NCBI RefSeq assembly: GCF_029541745.1
Contig: NZ_CP089746.1
Coordinates: forward strand, 5,899,559 to 5,963,558
Direction of reading: 5' to 3'
Source: Streptomyces sp. LX-29
GTDB taxonomy: Bacteria; Actinomycetota; Actinomycetes; Streptomycetales; Streptomycetaceae
DNA: 64,000 nucleotides
Each line of letters starts with the position of its first letter. Positions within the stretch are counted from its first letter, which is position 1. This document shows, piece by piece, positions 59,547 to 64,000 of the stretch. The notes beneath the pieces were generated by a model, which was given only the letters and a program-made list of their open reading frames with translations, did not search any database and had not been told where the DNA came from. The position numbers and the translations under genes are program-made.

Positions 59547-59753
59547 ATGGCGTGGACGTGGCGGTTCGAGAAGGCCGACGGGACCCGTACGGAGCCGGCC
59601 GTGGAGCCGGAGGAGTTCAGCACGCAGGGGGACGCCGAGTCGTGGATCGGCCAGGTGTGGAAGGAACTGCTGGAGGGCGGGGTCGAGCAGGTGTGGCTCT
59701 TCGAGGACGGCACCGAGATCTACGGCCCGATGAGCCTGCACGCGGAGCAGTAG
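59547..59753 (+). CDS. Conserved small hypothetical protein (68 aa)
   Basis: An acidic protein, MAWTWRFEKADGTRTEPAVE, then EEFSTQGDAESWIGQVWKEL and VEQVWLFEDGTEIYGPMSLH. A short protein of this kind is widespread in Streptomyces; its role is unknown. ATG 59547 follows GACGAGGAGG. It converges with the HtrA-like gene with 15 bases between the stop codons. Confidence 0.75.
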   Translation: MAWTWRFEKADGTRTEPAVEPEEFSTQGDAESWIGQVWKELLEGGVEQVWLFEDGTEIYGPMSLHAEQ

Positions 59754-59768
59754 CCGGGCGCGCGTCGC

Positions 59769-60848
59769 TCACAGCTCGCCGAGGGTGACCCGCGCCGTGT
59801 TCGGGGCGCCGTTCCGCTCGTAGGTCACCGTGGTCCGGTCGTCGGGTCGGTGCGCGGCCAGCGCCTCGATCAGGGACAGCATGGTGGTGATCCGGGTGTC
59901 GCCGACGGCGGTGACGATGTCCCCCGACTTCAGGCCGGCCCGCGCGGCGGCCCCGTCGTCGGCGACGGAGACCACGGCCACCCCGGCCGGCCGGTAGCCG
60001 TCGCCGAGCACGGTGCGCCCGGTGATGCCGAGCGCCGCCTTGCCCGAGGAGGTGACCTCGCCGTCCTCGATGATCTGGTCGGCGATGTCGGTCACGGTGG
60101 AGGAGGGGATGGCGAACCCGATGCCGGCCGCCGCGTCGCCGAGCTCCGGGTCGGTGGCGGCGAGCGTGGGGATGCCGACCACCTCGTTGGCGAGGCTGAC
60201 CAGCGCGCCGCCGCTGTTGCCGGGGTTGATGGGCGCGGAGGTCTGGATCAGGTTGCTGATGGTGGCGCCGGTGCCGCCGTCCTCCCGGGGCTCGCTGACG
60301 GTGCGTCCCACCGCCGAGACGATGCCCTGGGTGACGCTGCTGGACAGGCCCAGCGGGCTGCCCATCGCCAGCACGATGTGCCCCACCTCGATCTTCGACG
60401 AGTCGCCGAAGACGGCGGGCTTCAGCCCGCCCGGCACCTCGTCGAGCTTGATCACCGCGAGGTCCTGCGCCGGATAGCTGGAGACCAGCGACGCCTTGTG
60501 GGGCTTCTTGTCGGTGGCCAGGGTGACCTCGAAGTCCTCGGCCTCGCCGACCACATGGGCGTTGGTGACGATGTGCCCCCGGGCGTCGTAGACCACCCCG
60601 GAGCCGAGGCTGTCACCGGCGGTGATCTGTACGACGGACGGCAGCACGGCCGCCACCGCGTCCGCGTACCCCTTGCGCGGGTCGTCGGGCGGGGCCGTGG
60701 CGCGCGCCGACACCTTCGGTGCCGGCGCCGGCACCCGCGAACGCCCCGCCGTCTCCGTGCCGCCCGCGCTACAGGCCACCAGGAGCGCCGCGCAGCACAG
60801 CGACAGCGTGGCGGGCGGCGGCAGCCTGCGGCTCGCGGGAGTCTTCAT
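59769..60848 (-). CDS. HtrA-like trypsin/PDZ lipoprotein
   Basis: 359 residues. A signal peptide with lipobox (SLCCAALLVAC, Cys about residue 26) anchors it outside the membrane. A trypsin-like domain follows with His in VTNAHVV, Asp in DLAVIKLDE and the Ser in INPGNSGGALVSLANEV, then a PDZ domain (GVAVVSVADDGAAARAGLKS). It likely degrades or processes misfolded extracellular proteins. ATG 60848. The ABC transporter gene lies upstream on the same strand. Confidence 0.92.
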   Translation of the reverse strand: MKTPASRRLPPPATLSLCCAALLVACSAGGTETAGRSRVPAPAPKVSARATAPPDDPRKGYADAVAAVLPSVVQITAGDSLGSGVVYDARGHIVTNAHVVGEAEDFEVTLATDKKPHKASLVSSYPAQDLAVIKLDEVPGGLKPAVFGDSSKIEVGHIVLAMGSPLGLSSSVTQGIVSAVGRTVSEPREDGGTGATISNLIQTSAPINPGNSGGALVSLANEVVGIPTLAATDPELGDAAAGIGFAIPSSTVTDIADQIIEDGEVTSSGKAALGITGRTVLGDGYRPAGVAVVSVADDGAAARAGLKSGDIVTAVGDTRITTMLSLIEALAAHRPDDRTTVTYERNGAPNTARVTLGEL

Positions 60849-60916
60849 GCCTCGCAGTCTTCCCGCCGCGGGCGGGACCGGCCACGGCTGACGTCCGTAC
60901 GGGTCCCCGCCGCGTC

Positions 60917-62764
60917 TCAGCCGGTCGCCGTGGCCAGGAACTGGGTGGCCGCCAGCTCCCCGTAGAGCGGGTCCGCCGCGACCAGCTCGGCGTGGGTGCC
61001 CACGGCCCGCACCCGCCCCGCCTCCATGACGACGATGCGGTCGGCGAGCAGCACCGTGGAGAGCCGGTGGGCGACGACGAGCACGGTGGTGTGCCGGGCG
61101 GCCTCGGCGACCGTGTCCCGCAGCGCGAGCTCGTTGACGGCGTCGAGCTGCGAGGTCGCCTCGTCCAGGAGCAGCAGCCGGGGGCGCCGCAGCAGGGCGC
61201 GGGCGATGGCCACCCGCTGGCGTTCGCCGCCGGAGAGCCGGCTGCCGCGGTGGCCGACCCGGGTGTCCAGCCCCTCGGGCAGCCGATCCACCAGGGTGTC
61301 GAGGCGGGTGCGGACCAGCACCTCGCGGATGTCCTCGTCGGTGGCGTCGGGGGCGGCGAAGACCAGGTTCTCGCGCAGCGTCCCGGCCAGTACGGGGGCG
61401 TCCTGCTCGACGTAGCCGATCGCCGCCCGCAGCTCGGCCAGCGGCCAGTCGCGCACATCCCGCCCGTCCAGCGACACCCGGCCGCCGGTCGCGTCGTAGA
61501 ACCGCTCGATGAGGCCGAAGACGGTGCTCTTGCCCGCCCCCGAGGGGCCGACGAAGGCGGTCATGCCGCCGCTGGGCACGGTGAAGCTCACGCCCTGATG
61601 CACCGGCGGCAGCTCCTCGCGGTAGCGGAAGGTGACGTCGTCGAACGCGACCGCGGCGGGCCCGTCCCCGACCGCCGGCTCCCCGGCCGTCGCCGGGTCC
61701 TTCCGCCCACCCTCCGAAGCGGCCTCCCGCGGCTCCGCCTCCGGCTCGGTCTCCAGACGCTCCGCCTCCGTGATGCGCGCGATCGCCGCCGCCCCCTCCT
61801 GGTACTGGGTGGCGGAGGAGACCAGTTGGGACACCGGCTCGATCAGATAGAAGAGGAGCAGCAGGAAGGCGATCAGGGTGGAGACCTCGATCGCCTCGGA
61901 GGCCACCCGGGCGCCGCCGATGCCGAGCACCGCGAGAAAGGAGACCTGGACCGAGAGCCCGACCGAGGAGGAGGCCAGGGACTGCCACTTGGCGGCCTGC
62001 ACGCCGTACCGCCACGCCTTCCGCGTCGCGTTCCACACCGTCTCGGTCTCGCGCCGCTCCGCGCCCGACGCCTTGATGGTGCGGAACGCCCCGAAGGCCC
62101 GCTCCAGAACGGTGGAGATCTCGCCCACCGCCTCCTGCGACCGCTGGGTGGCGCGCGAGATCTTCGGCATCACCAGCGCCGTGGCGCCGCCGATCAGCAC
62201 CATCACGCCGATCGTGACGCCCAGCAGCACCGGGTCCAGCACCCCCATCATCACGATGGTGGCGACCACGGTCAGCGCTCCGGTGACCCCTGCGACCATC
62301 GCCTGCGTGGTGACCGCCCGCAGCAGCGTGGTGTCCGAGGTGACCCGGGACATCAGATCGCCGGGCGGGATCCGGTCGGCCTCCGAGACCCGCAGCCGCA
62401 ACAGCCGTCCGGTCAGCCGGCGCCGGGCGGCGAACACCACCGACTCGGCGGCGCGCTCCAGGACGTACTGGGCCACCGCCTCGATCGCCGTGCCGAGCAG
62501 CACCAGCGCGGTGAGGACCAGCAGGATGCCCGCGATGGGCTCGTCGTCGCCCAGCCGGTCCACCAGCGTCTTGGTGGCGATCGGCTGGGACAGCGCGCAC
62601 GCCGAGCCGACGAGGGAGAGCAGCGCGCCGAGCGCGATGACCGGGCGGTGCGGGCGTATGTGCTCGTACAGCACCCGCCAGGTCTCGCGAGCGGAGAGTC
62701 TCGTACCCGGCGCGTCGTCGTCGGCGCCGGGGGGCGGGTTCGGGGGAAGGGAATCGGAGCTCAC
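60917..62764 (-). CDS. ABC transporter, fused permease and ATPase
   Basis: 615 residues. Six membrane helices (about 40-340) of the type-I exporter fold, then an ATPase: Walker A GPSGAGKSTVFG, Q-loop GYVEQDAPVLAG, signature RLSGGERQRVAIARAL, Walker B LLLLDEATSQLD and switch His in VVAHRLSTV. A half-transporter that would dimerise to export lipids, drugs or peptides. Its start lies 141 bases after the methyltransferase stop. Confidence 0.95.
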   Translation of the reverse strand: MSSDSLPPNPPPGADDDAPGTRLSARETWRVLYEHIRPHRPVIALGALLSLVGSACALSQPIATKTLVDRLGDDEPIAGILLVLTALVLLGTAIEAVAQYVLERAAESVVFAARRRLTGRLLRLRVSEADRIPPGDLMSRVTSDTTLLRAVTTQAMVAGVTGALTVVATIVMMGVLDPVLLGVTIGVMVLIGGATALVMPKISRATQRSQEAVGEISTVLERAFGAFRTIKASGAERRETETVWNATRKAWRYGVQAAKWQSLASSSVGLSVQVSFLAVLGIGGARVASEAIEVSTLIAFLLLLFYLIEPVSQLVSSATQYQEGAAAIARITEAERLETEPEAEPREAASEGGRKDPATAGEPAVGDGPAAVAFDDVTFRYREELPPVHQGVSFTVPSGGMTAFVGPSGAGKSTVFGLIERFYDATGGRVSLDGRDVRDWPLAELRAAIGYVEQDAPVLAGTLRENLVFAAPDATDEDIREVLVRTRLDTLVDRLPEGLDTRVGHRGSRLSGGERQRVAIARALLRRPRLLLLDEATSQLDAVNELALRDTVAEAARHTTVLVVAHRLSTVLLADRIVVMEAGRVRAVGTHAELVAADPLYGELAATQFLATATG

Positions 62765-62905
62765 GCCGAACAGGACGCCGAACCGGGGGCGTCGACCTGA
62801 GCCCCAGCATGAAGAGGATCACCGAGCCGGGGCCCGGGGTGCGGGGGACGGAGGTGCCCCCCGATCCAGACCTTCCCCCGGAGGGACGTACGGAGAGAGC
62901 CCCCG

Positions 62906-63673
62906 TCAGCCGCCGCGCACGCCGCACAGGTGCAGCAGCGCCGCCACCGCGCGATACGGGTCGGTGCGCCCGGCCCGGTCCTCGGCGGCCAGCAGCCGCT
63001 CGAACTCCGCCGGCTCCGGCTCCGGCGCGCCGTCGGGCGCCAGGTCGGTGAAGACCCGCACGCCGTACCAGGCGTCCAGCGGCGCCCCGACCCCGGTGAG
63101 GGTGGTGGTCAGCTCGGCGAGCCGGTCGGCGCGCACCCGCAGTCCGATCCGGTTGGTGTAGGTGGCGGAGTCGAAGGCGGCCAGCGCCGTCTCCCAGTCC
63201 CCGGACAGCCCCGGCCGCATGGCCAGCGCGTCGGCGTTCCGCACCAGCAGCGACAGCAGGCCGCCGGGCGCCAGCACCCGGGCCAGCCCGGCCAGCATGG
63301 CCCCCGGCTCCGGCACGTACATCAGCACGCCGTGGCAGAGCACCAGGTCGAAGGCGCCGGGCGCGAAGTGCGCACCGGTGTCCCGGCCGTCGCCCTCGAT
63401 CAGTCGCATCCGCTCCTGGATGCCCGCCGGCTCACCGGCCAGCGTCGACCGTACGGTCTCCAGCATCCGCGGATCGGACTCCAGCCCGGTGACCTCGTGG
63501 CCCGCGCGGGCCAGGCGAAGCGCCTGGGTGCCCTGGCCGAGGCCCACGTCCAGCACGCGCAGTCGCCGCCCCACCGGATAGCGGGCGGCGATCTGCTCGT
63601 CGAGCTGGCGGGCGACCATCTCCTGGCGCACCGTGTTCCGCAGGCCGGGCAGGCCGTTCAGCCAACCCTGCAC
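62906..63673 (-). CDS. SAM-dependent methyltransferase (class I)
   Basis: 255 residues from GTG 63673. Motif I is LRVLDVGLGQGTQALRLARA, followed by EVTGLESDPRMLETVR (acidic residue binding SAM ribose), DLVLCHGVLMYVPEPGAML and LSLLVRNADALAM. It may modify a small molecule or tRNA; I cannot choose. The reading frame extends upstream to a CTG (63709) whose bases overlap the stop of the DUF3043 gene and would add SEQPPSDFAPG, a typical soluble N-terminus, so a rare CTG start is possible. Confidence 0.85.
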   Translation of the reverse strand: MQGWLNGLPGLRNTVRQEMVARQLDEQIAARYPVGRRLRVLDVGLGQGTQALRLARAGHEVTGLESDPRMLETVRSTLAGEPAGIQERMRLIEGDGRDTGAHFAPGAFDLVLCHGVLMYVPEPGAMLAGLARVLAPGGLLSLLVRNADALAMRPGLSGDWETALAAFDSATYTNRIGLRVRADRLAELTTTLTGVGAPLDAWYGVRVFTDLAPDGAPEPEPAEFERLLAAEDRAGRTDPYRAVAALLHLCGVRGG

Positions 63674-63705
63674 ACCTGGGGCGAAGTCCGACGGCGGCTG
63701 CTCGC

Positions 63706-64000
63706 TCAGGGTCGTTCCCCGCGCTTGACCTGCGGTTTGGGCAGCCGCAGGCGACGCATCTGGAGCGTACGCATCAGGGCGTACGGCACCGCGCCGCGCA
63801 GGTTCTCACCCGGGAAGCGTTGCTTGAGCTGGCGCTTCAGATGGAAGGCGATGACGAAGGAGTTGACCACGATCATCAGGATGACCAGCATCCACAGCAG
63901 CAGCACATAGCTCTGCATCGCGCCCGCGCGGATCATGCTCAGCACGAGGATGACCACCGCGAGCGGCAGGAAGAACTCGGCGATCACGAAGCGCGAGTCC
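63706..64000 (-). CDS. DUF3043 membrane protein (partial)
   Basis: The last 97 residues of a DUF3043 protein; the start lies beyond the right edge. Two membrane helices (FFLPLAVVILVLSMIRAG and SYVLLLWMLVILMIVVNSF) and a basic tail (LKRQLKQRFPGENLRGAVPY, then RRLRLPKPQVKRGERP). This matches the C-terminus of the actinobacterial family, function unknown. Its stop overlaps the possible CTG start of the methyltransferase. Confidence 0.85.
   Translation of the reverse strand, partial: DSRFVIAEFFLPLAVVILVLSMIRAGAMQSYVLLLWMLVILMIVVNSFVIAFHLKRQLKQRFPGENLRGAVPYALMRTLQMRRLRLPKPQVKRGERP

Overview
The window is high-GC actinobacterial DNA, almost certainly a Streptomyces chromosome. The evidence is the codon use, the short overlapping start and stop codons, and a conserved gene run that begins at glnA I: glnA, an RDD membrane protein, a DUF4191 protein, lipA, lipB, aceE, sucB, lpdA, pepA and cob genes. 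I found no tRNA, rRNA or CRISPR array.

Region 1 (1-5914) is accessory DNA. A partial IS21-type element (1-1282) has landed in a DUF5994-type gene and left only a tail fragment. A cassette of small genes (DUF5994, small membrane proteins, an 86-aa protein, a winged-helix-like protein) exists in two copies. The left copy is decayed and the right copy (2577-4062) is intact. A SpoIIE-type PP2C phosphatase (4379-5620) follows. The region ends in a sequence with the same layout as the right end of the next element.

Region 2 (5915-23064) is an integrative mobilizable element inserted at the 3' end of glnA. It is bounded by a 16-bp direct repeat that covers the glnA stop codon. Its backbone is a DUF3631 helicase-like protein, a MobC-like accessory protein and an HUH relaxase. 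The tyrosine integrase survives only as its C-terminal half, so the element is probably stranded unless helped in trans. The cargo includes an Mrr-like endonuclease with membrane helices, a translationally coupled glycosyltransferase operon plus a P-loop kinase, an XRE regulator coupled to an extra peptide deformylase, a cluster of four small genes sharing one glycine-rich motif, and a DUF5954 protein. The four-gene cluster (19482-21566) is the best candidate for an undescribed system. Motif-at-C-terminus genes sit directly before motif-at-N-terminus genes, in two convergent pairs. This resembles bacterial amyloid-signalling pairs, but there is no NLR and the partners are membrane proteins.

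Region 3 (23050-64000) is conserved chromosome: glnA with a GlnR-type operator; lipoate synthesis (lipA, lipB); a TPR-type regulator; a FAD oxidoreductase; a divergent pair of beta-propeller/IPT and IPT proteins; a TIGR01777-type epimerase, a GNAT, a DUF4240 protein, an SDR and a WYL regulator; a lipase gene broken by an in-frame TGA; aceE; a GntR regulator; sucB-lpdA; pepA; cobS, cobT and cobU; a lysyl-phosphatidylglycerol synthase-like protein with a rhomboid-like partner; an HtrA-like lipoprotein; an ABC exporter; a methyltransferase and a DUF3043 protein.

An unexpected pattern in region 3 is that several genes (RDD, lipA, DUF4240, SDR, cobT, perhaps the propeller gene) carry short direct duplications that include their own stop codons. 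A separate GC-rich repeat family fills the aceE-GntR gap.
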